The position numbers and the translations under genes were made by a program. Below, piece by piece: positions 9,045-17,591 of a stretch of 64,000 nucleotides of DNA. The notes beneath the pieces were generated by a model that was not told the origin of the DNA, ran no database searches, and saw only the letters and a program-made list of their open reading frames with translations. Source of the stretch: an uncultured Pelagibacteraceae bacterium (GTDB taxonomy: Bacteria; Pseudomonadota; Alphaproteobacteria; Pelagibacterales; Pelagibacteraceae); assembly GCA_902617625.1 (NCBI GenBank), contig CACMXJ010000002.1, forward strand, positions 62,001-126,000. Reading direction: 5' to 3'. The stretch's first letter is position 1, and every line of letters starts with the position of its first letter.

Positions 9045-9515
9045 ATGTCAACTTTTGTATACATGACAAGATGTGATGGTTGTGGACATTGTGTAGATAT
9101 ATGTCCTTCTGACATCATGCACATAGATGAAAATATACGAAGAGCAAAAAACATTGAACCAAATTTTTGCTGGGAATGTTACTCATGCGTTAAAGCATGT
9201 CCTAATCATGCAATTGACGTAAGAGGGTATGCTGATTTTGCTCCTATGGGTCACAGTGTGAGAGTTAGAAGAGAAGAAGAAAAAGGAACCATATCTTGGA
9301 AAATCAAATTTAGAAATGGAACAGAAAAAAATTTCGTATCCCCAATAACAACAAAACCTTGGGGTAAATTTATTCCTAAACTTGCTGAAGGTGATACTCC
9401 AAATCAAGGAGAAATTAATTCACAAAGATTGTATAGTGAGCCAGAGGGTTTAAATACTAATAAAGAATTACCATCAGTTCCAAAAGAATCTTTTAAAAAA
9501 GGTGTTTATTATTAA
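9045..9515 (+). CDS. aprB: adenylylsulfate reductase beta subunit AprB
   Basis: A 156-residue ferredoxin-like subunit with two 4Fe-4S motifs near the N-terminus, CDGCGHCVDICP and CWECYSCVKACPN, as in all AprB proteins. It carries electrons between the FAD of AprA and the membrane partner. The segment after the clusters (RGYADFAPMGHSVRVRREE) also matches the AprB pattern. Length is typical. Its TAA shares one base with the AprA ATG, so the two subunits are translationally coupled. In heterotrophic SAR11 cells the complex is expected to run oxidatively, turning sulfite and AMP into APS. Confidence 0.95.
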   Translation: MSTFVYMTRCDGCGHCVDICPSDIMHIDENIRRAKNIEPNFCWECYSCVKACPNHAIDVRGYADFAPMGHSVRVRREEEKGTISWKIKFRNGTEKNFVSPITTKPWGKFIPKLAEGDTPNQGEINSQRLYSEPEGLNTNKELPSVPKESFKKGVYY

Positions 9516-11374
9516 TGGCTAAGCACAAAACACATTATGAGGAATGTGATGTATTAGTTGTTGGTGGCGGAATGGCTGGTACTGGAGCAACATTCGAGGC
9601 TAGACATTGGGGAAGAGATTTAAAAATTGTTTGTGTTGAAAAAGCAAATATTGATCGAAGTGGTGCAGTCGCACAAGGTTTATATGCAATCAATTGTTAC
9701 ATGGGTATGCAATGGGATGAAAATCAACCTGAGGACCATGTTAGATATGCCAGAAACGATTTAATGGGAATGGTTAGAGAAGATTTAGGTTATGACATGG
9801 CTCGTCATGTAGACTCAACTGTTCACATGTTTGATGAGTGGGGTCTTCCGATGATGAAAAATGAAAAAACTGGAAGATACTTAAGGGAAGGTAAATGGCA
9901 AATCATGATACATGGTGAAAGCTATAAGCCAATCGTTGCTGAGGCAGCAAAAAAATCTGCGGATAAAATTTATAATAGAATAATGGTTACTCATTTATTA
10001 ATGGATGAAGCTAAAGAAAATAGAATTGGTGGAGCTGTTGGATTTAATATGAGAACAGGAGATTTTCATGTATTTAGAGCTAAAGCAGTTATTGTTGCTG
10101 CAGGCGGTGCATCGCATATTTTTAAACCAAGAGCGGTTGGAGAAGGTATGGGAAGAACTTGGTATGCACCATGGAGTAATGGATCTGCATATGCACTACC
10201 AATTGCTGCAGGTGCAAAGATGACTCAAATGGAAAATAGAATTGTATTGTGTAGATTTAAAGATGGTTATGGACCTGTTGGAGCATATTTTTTACATTTA
10301 AAAACATATACACAAAATGCTAATGGCGAAAATTATGAAAAAAAATGGTATGATCAAACTAAAGAATTAGTTGGTGAATATATTGATCACCATCCAACTC
10401 CTACTTGTTTAAGAAACCACGCATTTATCCAAGAAGTTGCTGCCGGTGGCGGACCGATCCACATGGTTACTAAAGAGGCATTTCAAGATCCACATTTAGA
10501 AACAGTTGGGTGGGAAAACTTTTTAGGGATGACAGTTGGACAAGCTGTTGTTTGGGCATCACAAAATATTGATCCAAAGTATACAAATCCTGAATTAACA
10601 ACATCTGAACCTTACGTTATGGGATCGCATGCAACATGTTCAGGAGCATGGGTTAGTGGACCTGAAGATTTGTCTCCACCAGAATACTTTTGGGGTTATA
10701 ACAGAATGTTAACAATCGATGGACTTTTCGGTGCAGGAGATACAGTGGGTGGAAGTGCACATAAATTTTCATCAGGATCTTTTACAGAGGGTAGATTAGC
10801 AGCAAAAGCAGCAGTAAAATATATTGAAGATAAAAAAGCTGAAGGAATTAATGTTACAGATCAACAATGTGATAATTTTAAAAAAGCTGTCTACAAGCCC
10901 TTAGAAACATATACAGTTGCTCAAAACGAGATAACTGGAGGAACTGTTTCACCAAGTTATATTTCTCCAATACAAGGATTGCAAAGACTTCAAAAGATTA
11001 TGGATGAATACGTTGGGGGTATCACTTCAAATTATATGACCAACGGAAATTTACTAAAAAAAGCTTTAGAACTTTTGGCTTGGTTACAAGAGGATTTAGA
11101 GTACGTTGGTGCAGAAGATTATCATCAGTTAATGAGAGCTTGGGAGTTGAAACATAGAGCTTTGACATCACAGTGCGTGACTGAGCATACTTTATTTAGG
11201 GAGGAAACTCGTTGGCCGGGTTATTATTATAGAGGAGATCATTTGAAATTAGACGATGAAAATTGGCATTGTTTGACAGTTTCAAGAAGAGATCCCAAAA
11301 CTGGTAAATTTACTCTAGAAAAAGTTCCGGTTTATCACATTGTTGATGAAAAAGAGAAAAAGAAGGCCTCATAA
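9515..11374 (+). CDS. aprA: adenylylsulfate reductase alpha subunit AprA
   Basis: The 619-residue FAD-containing catalytic subunit interconverting sulfite + AMP and APS. The N-terminal FAD fold VVGGGMAGTGA is near residue 15, the conserved SGAVAQGLYAINCYMG follows, and family blocks such as NRIVLCRFKDGYGPVGA, GSHATCSGAWVSGPEDL and FGAGDTVGGSAHKFSSGSF are all present. Length is right for the reverse-APS-reductase type found in sulfur oxidisers and SAR11. Paired with xsc and suyAB nearby, the likely job is removing sulfite released from organosulfonates. No sulfate adenylyltransferase gene (sat) is visible in the window to complete the route to sulfate. Confidence 0.97.
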   Translation: MAKHKTHYEECDVLVVGGGMAGTGATFEARHWGRDLKIVCVEKANIDRSGAVAQGLYAINCYMGMQWDENQPEDHVRYARNDLMGMVREDLGYDMARHVDSTVHMFDEWGLPMMKNEKTGRYLREGKWQIMIHGESYKPIVAEAAKKSADKIYNRIMVTHLLMDEAKENRIGGAVGFNMRTGDFHVFRAKAVIVAAGGASHIFKPRAVGEGMGRTWYAPWSNGSAYALPIAAGAKMTQMENRIVLCRFKDGYGPVGAYFLHLKTYTQNANGENYEKKWYDQTKELVGEYIDHHPTPTCLRNHAFIQEVAAGGGPIHMVTKEAFQDPHLETVGWENFLGMTVGQAVVWASQNIDPKYTNPELTTSEPYVMGSHATCSGAWVSGPEDLSPPEYFWGYNRMLTIDGLFGAGDTVGGSAHKFSSGSFTEGRLAAKAAVKYIEDKKAEGINVTDQQCDNFKKAVYKPLETYTVAQNEITGGTVSPSYISPIQGLQRLQKIMDEYVGGITSNYMTNGNLLKKALELLAWLQEDLEYVGAEDYHQLMRAWELKHRALTSQCVTEHTLFREETRWPGYYYRGDHLKLDDENWHCLTVSRRDPKTGKFTLEKVPVYHIVDEKEKKKAS

Positions 11375-11392
11375 TTTATTTTAAGAACATTT

Positions 11393-11743
11393 ATGGATCT
11401 TTTATCAAAGTCAGATGAAGAGATTTTTAAAATTGGAAAACCCTTTTGGGAAAACCTAGTACGAGCCTCAAATATGAAGGATTATGGAGGTTTTACCAAA
11501 GACTTTTCAACACAAATGCTATTCGGAGCAAATGAAGTTGAGCTAGGTAAACAGTGGGCAAACAATAAAATTATCACAAATCTAGAAGAAACTTACAAGC
11601 CCTTTGGAACTTTAAGACGTGGCGACCACATAACAGTATTAATCAAACAGACTAACAAGGAAATACCAGGGGAGTTTCTTGGAAGGTTGGTACTTGGAGT
11701 TGAGGATGATGAGATCAAAATTTTTGGAGCTACAATCTATTAA
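11393..11743 (+). CDS. uncharacterised protein downstream of aprA (116 aa)
   Basis: A soluble 116-residue protein with no signal peptide or membrane segment and no motif I recognise. The N-terminal half is helical in character (DEEIFKIGKPFWENLVRAS); the C-terminal half alternates polar and hydrophobic residues (GDHITVLIKQ, GRLVLGVEDDEIKIFGATIY) as expected for beta strands. An NTF2-like alpha+beta cone is one possibility, unproven. It starts 18 bases after aprA and is almost certainly part of the apr operon, so it may assist APS reductase or sulfite handling. Confidence 0.8.
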   Translation: MDLLSKSDEEIFKIGKPFWENLVRASNMKDYGGFTKDFSTQMLFGANEVELGKQWANNKIITNLEETYKPFGTLRRGDHITVLIKQTNKEIPGEFLGRLVLGVEDDEIKIFGATIY

Positions 11744-11750
11744 TTATAGT

Positions 11751-11778
11751 TTGACAATTTTTTTACTGGGTGTATTCA
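11751..11778 (+). promoter_or_regulatory. possible promoter upstream of the tauE-type exporter
   Basis: A perfect -35 hexamer TTGACA (11751-11756) is followed after 16 bases by a weak -10, TATTCA (11773-11778). If used, transcription would start near 11785, only a few bases before the 44-residue peptide ATG at 11788, which would cut off that gene's Shine-Dalgarno sequence; the site may then serve mainly tauE. Confidence 0.3.
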
Positions 11779-11787
11779 GGGATTTAG

Positions 11788-11922
11788 ATGCATCTTTCAA
11801 ATTTAAAAATTCTAAATATCATAGCTAATAAAAAATCAACTTTTATTAAAACTGGTATTTTTTCAGCTATAGCTGCATGTTGGGGTGTTATCTTAGTTGG
11901 GACTTTTATTACTTTTAAATAA
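11788..11922 (+). CDS. small single-TM peptide between apr operon and tauE (44 aa)
   Basis: A 45-codon ATG-to-TAA frame encodes a basic N-terminus (MHLSNLKILNIIANKKSTF) followed by one hydrophobic helix containing IFSAIAACWGVILVGTFI and ending in a lysine. An AGGGA ribosome-binding site lies about six bases upstream. It ends 21 bases before the TauE/SafE exporter gene on the same strand. The topology would be N-in, one helix in the inner membrane. No homologue is known to me; partnership with the exporter is inferred from position only. Confidence 0.55.
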   Translation: MHLSNLKILNIIANKKSTFIKTGIFSAIAACWGVILVGTFITFK

Positions 11923-11943
11923 GTAATATTTTAAGTTTTATAT

Positions 11944-13041
11944 TTGATGGACGTTTTTTTACCAATAGCCCAAGTCTTTATTAATCCAGTTGAAATACTT
12001 TTGATTAGTGCCATTGTTGGTGTTCTTTCAGGTTTGTTTGGAGTAGGAGGTGGTTTTTTAATGACACCTTTTCTAATCTTTATGGGTGTACCACCAGCTT
12101 ATGCGGTAGCAAATGAGGCTAACAATATCTTAGCAACTTCTGTGTCTGGATCAACCACTCATTGGTTAAAAAATACTTTAGATTACAAAATGGGATTAAT
12201 GATCGTCATTGGTGGAACGATTGGAACTGTTTTAGGTATTTTTACTTTCACTTATTTTAAGGATATTGGAAAAATAGATACAGTAATTTCTTTAGCCTAT
12301 ATGTACATTCTTGCAATAATTGGGACTCTGATGTTAGTAGAAAGTTTAGGTGAAATTGATAAAGCCAAAAAAAATATAGTAGAGAAGAAAAAACTACATG
12401 TCCATTATTGGATTCATGGACTCCCTTTTAGAATGAGATTTCCAAAATCCAAATTATATGAAAGTATATTTACACCAATCATAATTGGATTAATTGTTGG
12501 TTTTATAGCAGCCATTATGGGTATCGGTGGTGCATTTATTTTAGTACCAGCAATGATTTACATTATCAAAATGCCAACAAAATTAGTGCCTGGAACTTCC
12601 TTGTTTGTGACAATATTTGTTAGTGTGATAGTGACATTTCTCCATTCAATTAATTATGGATCAATTGATTTAATGTTAGTTTTAATGTTAGTTGTTGGAT
12701 CAATAATAGGTGTTCAAGTAGGCCAAAAGCTCGGAGAGCAGATTGATAGCTCTGGATTAAAAGCTTTGTTAGCAATTTTATTATTAATAGTTGGGATTGT
12801 AATAGCTTACGATACCTTTTTTGCTGAGGAGATTAAGAACGGAGTTACATCTGTAAGTTCACCAGATTTAAATTTCTTTTCAAAGTTTATTAAAGAATTT
12901 TCAGAAGATATGCCATTTTTCTATGGATTATTTTCAATCTTATTTGCTGTTATTTTAGGAATAGGAGCTGCATTTATTAGAAGATCGATTTCAAAATTTA
13001 GAGAAAAATATTTTAAAAAGACAGTTAAACAATCTAAATAA
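11944..13041 (+). CDS. tauE: TSUP/TauE-SafE family exporter, probable sulfite exporter
   Basis: A 365-residue membrane protein of the TauE/SafE (TSUP) superfamily. The family's internal duplication is visible as two glycine-rich helices: GVLSGLFGVGGGFLMTPFL in the first half and GFIAAIMGIGGAFILVPAM in the second. TauE proteins export sulfite or sulfoacetate produced during taurine and sulfonate catabolism. The setting between aprMBA and suyAB-xsc supports sulfite export as the function, though some TSUP members move other sulfur or organic anions. A cytosolic loop near residues 135-165 and a longer C-terminal tail are present. It ends 8 bases inside the convergent yeiH-type gene. Confidence 0.88.
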   Translation: MMDVFLPIAQVFINPVEILLISAIVGVLSGLFGVGGGFLMTPFLIFMGVPPAYAVANEANNILATSVSGSTTHWLKNTLDYKMGLMIVIGGTIGTVLGIFTFTYFKDIGKIDTVISLAYMYILAIIGTLMLVESLGEIDKAKKNIVEKKKLHVHYWIHGLPFRMRFPKSKLYESIFTPIIIGLIVGFIAAIMGIGGAFILVPAMIYIIKMPTKLVPGTSLFVTIFVSVIVTFLHSINYGSIDLMLVLMLVVGSIIGVQVGQKLGEQIDSSGLKALLAILLLIVGIVIAYDTFFAEEIKNGVTSVSSPDLNFFSKFIKEFSEDMPFFYGLFSILFAVILGIGAAFIRRSISKFREKYFKKTVKQSK

Positions 13042-14101
13042 AAAATTTTACATAGATCTCAATTGTTAAAATACTCACAATACCTACAGTCAACATTGAT
13101 GTAAATCCAACAATAAACGGTTTATATCCCATATTTCTGATATCTTTTAAATTTGTTGACAAGCCTATAGCTGCCATAGCCATAGTCAAAAAAACTTTAG
13201 AACCAGCTTTAATTGAATTTATAAAATCAACCCAATTATTATTAGTCAATAAAACTTCATCACCTACGTTTCTTAAGACTATCATCCCAACAAAACCCAA
13301 AACAAAATATGGAAATATATTTAAAATAGAGTAACCTTTTTCTTTTGCTTGGCCTCTATTATAAAGAAAAGCAAAAAGAGGAATCATAAAAATTAAAAAA
13401 GTATTTCTTATAAGCTTTGTAACAGTTGCGATATTTAATGTTTCAGGACTATTGAATTGCTGATCATATATTAATCCTGCTGCAGCTACCTGAGAAGTTT
13501 CATGTATTGCAGTACCTAAAAAAAGACCAGCAAATAATGAGTTTCCTTGAAAATAAAAATTCGCAAAGTAGGGGTATAACAACATCGATAGTATTCCGAA
13601 TAAAGTAATGTTAGCAACCGCATAAGAAATTTCACTTTTACTAGCTTTTATTACTGGTGCTGTTGCCATTATAGCTGTGGTACCACAAACAGTGCTACCA
13701 ATAGATATTAAGTAGGCCATCCTTGTTGGTATTTGAAGTTTTCTAATCATTAGCTTTATTACAATTAAGACGCTGACAATACAAATCACTATCAATGGAA
13801 TTGCTATTTTTCCAAATTCCAAAAATTCAAAAGGTTTTAATTGTATTCCTAAACAGATAATTCCAAGTTTTAAAATATAGTCTCTACTAAAATCTAATCC
13901 TTTTTGAAAACTTTCTCGAATTTTAAAAAAATTTCCAAAAAAAATTCCTAGTAGAATAGCTATCATTGCTGTAGAGATTGGACTTTTGTTATATCCTAAA
14001 AGTTCAATACCAATAATATTATTAAAACCTTGAGAAAGAGAATAAAGAATAAATGCAAGTATTATACCTGGTATTAACACCAAGTAATCTTTTAAGACCA
14101 T
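13034..14101 (-). CDS. YeiH/UPF0324 family putative sulfate exporter
   Basis: A 355-residue membrane protein with about ten hydrophobic segments. Its signature is GSTVCGTTAIMATAPVI together with AIHETSQVAAAG and the C-terminal MAAIGLSTNLKDIRNMGYKP, all characteristic of the YeiH (UPF0324, putative sulfate exporter) family. Homologues often sit beside organosulfonate genes and are proposed to export sulfate or sulfite. Here it lies 11 bases downstream of suyB and is likely co-transcribed as suyA-suyB-yeiH. Exporter direction and substrate are inferred, not proven. Confidence 0.88.
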   Translation of the reverse strand: MVLKDYLVLIPGIILAFILYSLSQGFNNIIGIELLGYNKSPISTAMIAILLGIFFGNFFKIRESFQKGLDFSRDYILKLGIICLGIQLKPFEFLEFGKIAIPLIVICIVSVLIVIKLMIRKLQIPTRMAYLISIGSTVCGTTAIMATAPVIKASKSEISYAVANITLFGILSMLLYPYFANFYFQGNSLFAGLFLGTAIHETSQVAAAGLIYDQQFNSPETLNIATVTKLIRNTFLIFMIPLFAFLYNRGQAKEKGYSILNIFPYFVLGFVGMIVLRNVGDEVLLTNNNWVDFINSIKAGSKVFLTMAMAAIGLSTNLKDIRNMGYKPFIVGFTSMLTVGIVSILTIEIYVKFFI

Positions 14102-14112
14102 TCTTTTAGTGA

Positions 14113-15282
14113 TTATGCGCTTCTATAAAGTTTAGTCATAACAAATTCCTTATGACCCAAAGCTTCTGCACAAGTTAATCTTCCATTAGCAACTCTAAGA
14201 GTTGTCTCAATAAGTTTATCTCCAGCCTCTGATAAATTCATTTCTCTTGAAAGAATTTTTGATACATCGCAATCAATGTGCTCACCCATACTTTTAACAG
14301 TTAATGGATTAGCAGTTAATTTAACGACTGGCTCAATTGGATTTCCAACAATATTACCTTGCCCAGTTGGAAACAGATGAATATTAAATCCTGCTGCTGC
14401 TTGTAGTGTTACACACTCTGCTGCTGCTGAAGATGTATCCATAAAGTATAATCCTTTACCTTTTTTTGGTTCTTCTGCTGGCTCTAAAACATCTATAAAT
14501 TTACAATCACCAATTTTTTGAAAATTTCCAAATGCTTTTTCTTCAATAGTTGTCAAGCCCCCAGCAATGTTACCAGCAGTTGGTTGACTTTCCGACAAAT
14601 CATCTGTTGCTTCTTTTAGAATAAAATCATTATATGCGCTCCAAGTTTTCATAAATTTATCTGAGGCCTCTTTTGTTGCACCTCTGGTTGCACAAACTTT
14701 TTCTGCACCAGTTAGTTCTGAAGTTTCACCAAAACATAGATGAACACCAAGTGGTTCAAGTTTATCCATTAAGTTTCCAACTGTAGGATTTGACGCAAGA
14801 CCTGAGGTAGTATCTGATTCTCCACATTTTACTGAAATCCATAAATCACTTATTGGACATTCCTCTCTTTGTTTTTCTGAAGCCCACATGACAAATTCTT
14901 GTGCTTTTTTGGAAGCTTTCATAACTGTTCCAATATCACCTGTTCGTTCAATGTGAAAACCTTCCACAGGTTTTCCAGTTTTTGCTATTCCATCTACAAT
15001 TCTTTTAGTCCATTTTGGTTCAATACCAATTACAATCACAGCGGCAACATTTGGATTGCTTCCTGTGCCTATCATTGTTCTAAAGTGTAATTCTAAATCT
15101 GCTCCAAACTGTAATCGTCCATATGAATGAGGTAATGCGATAGTTCCTTTTATATTGTTTGCGACTGCTTCTGCGCAAGCATTTGAAATATCATCTACTG
15201 GTAAAATAATTACGTGATTTCTAGTTCCCGCTCTTCCATTTTCTCTTTTGTAACCTAAAAAACTTTTTGGAATTTCCATCAA
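14113..15282 (-). CDS. suyB: (2R)-sulfolactate sulfo-lyase beta subunit SuyB
   Basis: A 389-residue member of the UxaA/altronate-dehydratase large-subunit family, beginning [20 protein letters not shown], with the conserved [43 protein letters not shown] and [18 protein letters not shown] blocks. With the small SuyA subunit it would eliminate sulfite from sulfolactate to give pyruvate. The split into two subunits with xsc adjacent favours SuyAB over altronate or galactarate dehydratase, which share this fold. It starts one base after suyA ends. Confidence 0.88.
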   Translation of the reverse strand: MMEIPKSFLGYKRENGRAGTRNHVIILPVDDISNACAEAVANNIKGTIALPHSYGRLQFGADLELHFRTMIGTGSNPNVAAVIVIGIEPKWTKRIVDGIAKTGKPVEGFHIERTGDIGTVMKASKKAQEFVMWASEKQREECPISDLWISVKCGESDTTSGLASNPTVGNLMDKLEPLGVHLCFGETSELTGAEKVCATRGATKEASDKFMKTWSAYNDFILKEATDDLSESQPTAGNIAGGLTTIEEKAFGNFQKIGDCKFIDVLEPAEEPKKGKGLYFMDTSSAAAECVTLQAAAGFNIHLFPTGQGNIVGNPIEPVVKLTANPLTVKSMGEHIDCDVSKILSREMNLSEAGDKLIETTLRVANGRLTCAEALGHKEFVMTKLYRSA

Positions 15283-15283
15283 T

Positions 15284-15568
15284 TTACCACTTTTTTGTTT
15301 TTACGTTATGAACATGTACATGCTCACCTTTTTTTATGGATTTAACAACTTTTCCTATGTCGTGACCATATTTTAAAATTGTGTCACCTTCTTTTAAGTC
15401 CGTCATAGCAATTTTATGACCCAATGGTATTTCGTCCATTGATTGAATATCTGTTGAGCTATCATCCTCCATAATCCAGCATTTACAGTCTTGTTTTGGT
15501 GTTATTTTTTCGATTACTACAACCCCTACATTATCCTTTTTATCGTGAATTATGATGTCAGTAGCCAT
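15284..15568 (-). CDS. suyA: (2R)-sulfolactate sulfo-lyase alpha subunit SuyA
   Basis: A 94-residue SAF-domain subunit. The family features are [23 protein letters not shown] (the SAF core with the PxGHKxA motif) and the C-terminal [18 protein letters not shown]. In SuyAB this subunit pairs with the UxaA-like large subunit to release sulfite from sulfolactate. It is the first gene of the minus-strand suyA-suyB-yeiH unit and is divergent from xsc with a 117-base shared upstream region. Confidence 0.88.
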   Translation of the reverse strand: MATDIIIHDKKDNVGVVVIEKITPKQDCKCWIMEDDSSTDIQSMDEIPLGHKIAMTDLKEGDTILKYGHDIGKVVKSIKKGEHVHVHNVKTKKW

Positions 15569-15590
15569 TATATCGTGTCGATTTGTTTGT

Positions 15591-15618
15591 TTGAATTTTC
15601 AGAAATCTTATATATTAA
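15591..15618 (+). promoter_or_regulatory. putative xsc promoter in the suyA/xsc divergent region
   Basis: TTGAAT at 15591-15596 and TATTAA at 15613-15618 are separated by 16 bases. The proposed start near 15625 leaves a leader of about 60 bases; an AAAGG ribosome-binding site (15673-15677) precedes the xsc ATG by 8 bases. Small inverted repeats flank it: ATCG-TGT-CGAT near 15572-15582 and TTAAT/ATTAA arms at 15615-15619 and 15627-15631, the latter overlapping the -10 element. Confidence 0.4.
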
Positions 15619-15685
15619 TCGCGACAATTAAGAAATAGTTTTATAAAAAAATTATTACATTTGCTAGATTAGAAAGGTTCTATTA

Positions 15686-17470
15686 ATGACGAAAATGACA
15701 ACAGAGGAAGCTTTTGTAAAAGTTTTACAAATGCACGGCATCGAACATGCTTTTGGAATAATAGGTTCAGCATTCATGCCTATCTCTGATATTTTTCCTG
15801 ATGCAGGTATTACTTTTTGGGACGTAGCTCATGAAACAAATGGTGGACTAATCGCTGATGGTTATACAAGATCTACAGGTAAAATGTCTATGGTCATTGC
15901 ACAAAACGGGCCAGGTATCACTGGATTAGTAACCCCAATTAAAACCGCTTACTGGAACCATACACCATTATTATTAGTAACACCTCAGGCAGCAAATAAG
16001 ACTATGGGTCAAGGAGGTTTTCAAGAAGTAGAGCAAATGAATTTATTTAAAGATATGGTTTGTTACCAAGAAGAGGTTAGAGACCCATCAAGAATGGCTG
16101 AAGTTTTAAATAGAGTAATAGAAAAAGCAATAAGAGGTTCAGCGCCGGCGCAAATTAATGTTCCAAGAGATTATTGGACTCAGGTTATCGATATTGAATT
16201 ACCACCAATAGTAAGACTAGAAAGACAAGGTGGAGGAGCAGAGGCTATAGATAAAGCTGCAAAACTTTTATCAAATGCAAAGTTTCCAGTTATTTTATCT
16301 GGTGCAGGAGTTGTAATTGGTGGTGCAATTGAAGAAACAAAAAAACTTGCAGAGAAATTAGACTCTCCAGTTTGTTCTGGTTATCAACACAATGATAGTT
16401 TTCCAGGAAGCCATCCATTAGCTGTTGGACCTTTAGGATATAATGGGTCAAAAGCTGCAATGGAATTAATTTCAAAAGCAGATGTTGTTTTAGCTTTAGG
16501 AACAAGGCTAAATCCATTTTCAACACTTCCAGGGTATGGCATAGATTATTGGCCCAAGAAAGCAAGTATCATCCAAGTTGATATCAATCCTGATAGAATT
16601 GGTTTAACTAAAAAAGTAACTGTTGGAATAAGTGGAGATGCAAAATTAGTTGCGCAACAAATATTTGATAAATTATCATCTAATGCAGGTGATACGGATA
16701 GACAAAAAAGAAAAGACTTAATTCATCAAACAAAATCTGCTTGGTTACAAAAATTATCTAGTCTGGATCATGAAGATGATGATGAAGGAACAGTCTGGAA
16801 CAAAGAAGCAAGAGAGAGAGATAAAGATAGAATGTCACCAAGACAAGCTTGGAGAGCAATACAAGCGGGAATGCCAGAAGATGTAATTATATCTAGTGAT
16901 ATTGGAAATAATTGTGCAATTGGAAATGCTTACCCAACTTTTGAAAAACCAAGAAAATACCTGGCACCAGGTTTGTTTGGTCCTTGTGGTTACGGTTTTC
17001 CATCAATACTTGGAGCAAAGATTGGATGTCCAGATACACCTGTAATTGGTTTTGCAGGAGACGGGGCGTTTGGAATTAGTATGAATGAGATGAGTTCTTG
17101 CGCTCGTGAAGAGTGGCCAGCAATTACAATGGTTATTTTTAGAAATTATCAATGGGGTGCAGAAAAAAGAAATACAACTCTTTGGTTTGATAATAATTTC
17201 GTCGGAACTGAGTTGGATCCCGAGTTAAGTTATGCGAAGGTAGCCGATGCTTGTGGTTTAAAAGGAGTAACAGTTAAATCAATGGAGGAAACAACTGCCG
17301 CAATCAAGCAATCTTGTGAGGATCAAAAAAAAGGTATCACTACATTTATAGAAGTAATTTTAAACCAAGAACTCGGTGAACCATTTAGAAGAGATGCAAT
17401 GAAAAAGCCTGTAAGGGTGGCTGGTATAAAAAAAGAGGATATGAAAAAGCAGCCTTCTTTGAATTCTTAA
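15686..17470 (+). CDS. xsc: sulfoacetaldehyde acetyltransferase Xsc
   Basis: A 594-residue thiamine-diphosphate enzyme that converts sulfoacetaldehyde and phosphate into acetyl phosphate and sulfite, the desulfonating step of taurine, isethionate and sulfoacetate breakdown. The activating glutamate is in DVAHETNGG, the ThDP/Mg motif is GFAGDGAFGISMNEMSS followed by RNYQWGAEKRN, and the Xsc-specific AYWNHTPLLLVTPQAANKTMGQGGFQE block is visible in pieces. Full length matches the family. It is divergent from suyAB. No taurine aminotransferase or dehydrogenase gene lies in the window. Confidence 0.96.
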   Translation: MTKMTTEEAFVKVLQMHGIEHAFGIIGSAFMPISDIFPDAGITFWDVAHETNGGLIADGYTRSTGKMSMVIAQNGPGITGLVTPIKTAYWNHTPLLLVTPQAANKTMGQGGFQEVEQMNLFKDMVCYQEEVRDPSRMAEVLNRVIEKAIRGSAPAQINVPRDYWTQVIDIELPPIVRLERQGGGAEAIDKAAKLLSNAKFPVILSGAGVVIGGAIEETKKLAEKLDSPVCSGYQHNDSFPGSHPLAVGPLGYNGSKAAMELISKADVVLALGTRLNPFSTLPGYGIDYWPKKASIIQVDINPDRIGLTKKVTVGISGDAKLVAQQIFDKLSSNAGDTDRQKRKDLIHQTKSAWLQKLSSLDHEDDDEGTVWNKEARERDKDRMSPRQAWRAIQAGMPEDVIISSDIGNNCAIGNAYPTFEKPRKYLAPGLFGPCGYGFPSILGAKIGCPDTPVIGFAGDGAFGISMNEMSSCAREEWPAITMVIFRNYQWGAEKRNTTLWFDNNFVGTELDPELSYAKVADACGLKGVTVKSMEETTAAIKQSCEDQKKGITTFIEVILNQELGEPFRRDAMKKPVRVAGIKKEDMKKQPSLNS

Positions 17471-17589
17471 TGTAAATCCGTAGGCCAGCTATCTTTACCA
17501 TTATATCGATCTAACTCTTTTTTTGTTATTGGCCTGAACAAAACCCAAGCAATAACGATTACTAAAGATAATAATATTAATGTTTTCAC
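17467..17589 (-). CDS. small single-TM peptide (40 aa)
   Basis: A GTG-started, 41-codon frame encodes one N-terminal hydrophobic helix (KTLILLSLVIVIAWVLF) followed by a short hydrophilic tail (RPITKKELDRYNGKDSW). It begins 2 bases after the FAH-type hydratase gene ends and its stop overlaps the end of xsc by 4 bases on the opposite strand, a fit typical of real genes in this compact genome. The helix followed by a charged tail suggests an anchored peptide. No known family recognised. Confidence 0.5.
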   Translation of the reverse strand: MKTLILLSLVIVIAWVLFRPITKKELDRYNGKDSWPTDLH

Positions 17590-17591
17590 TT

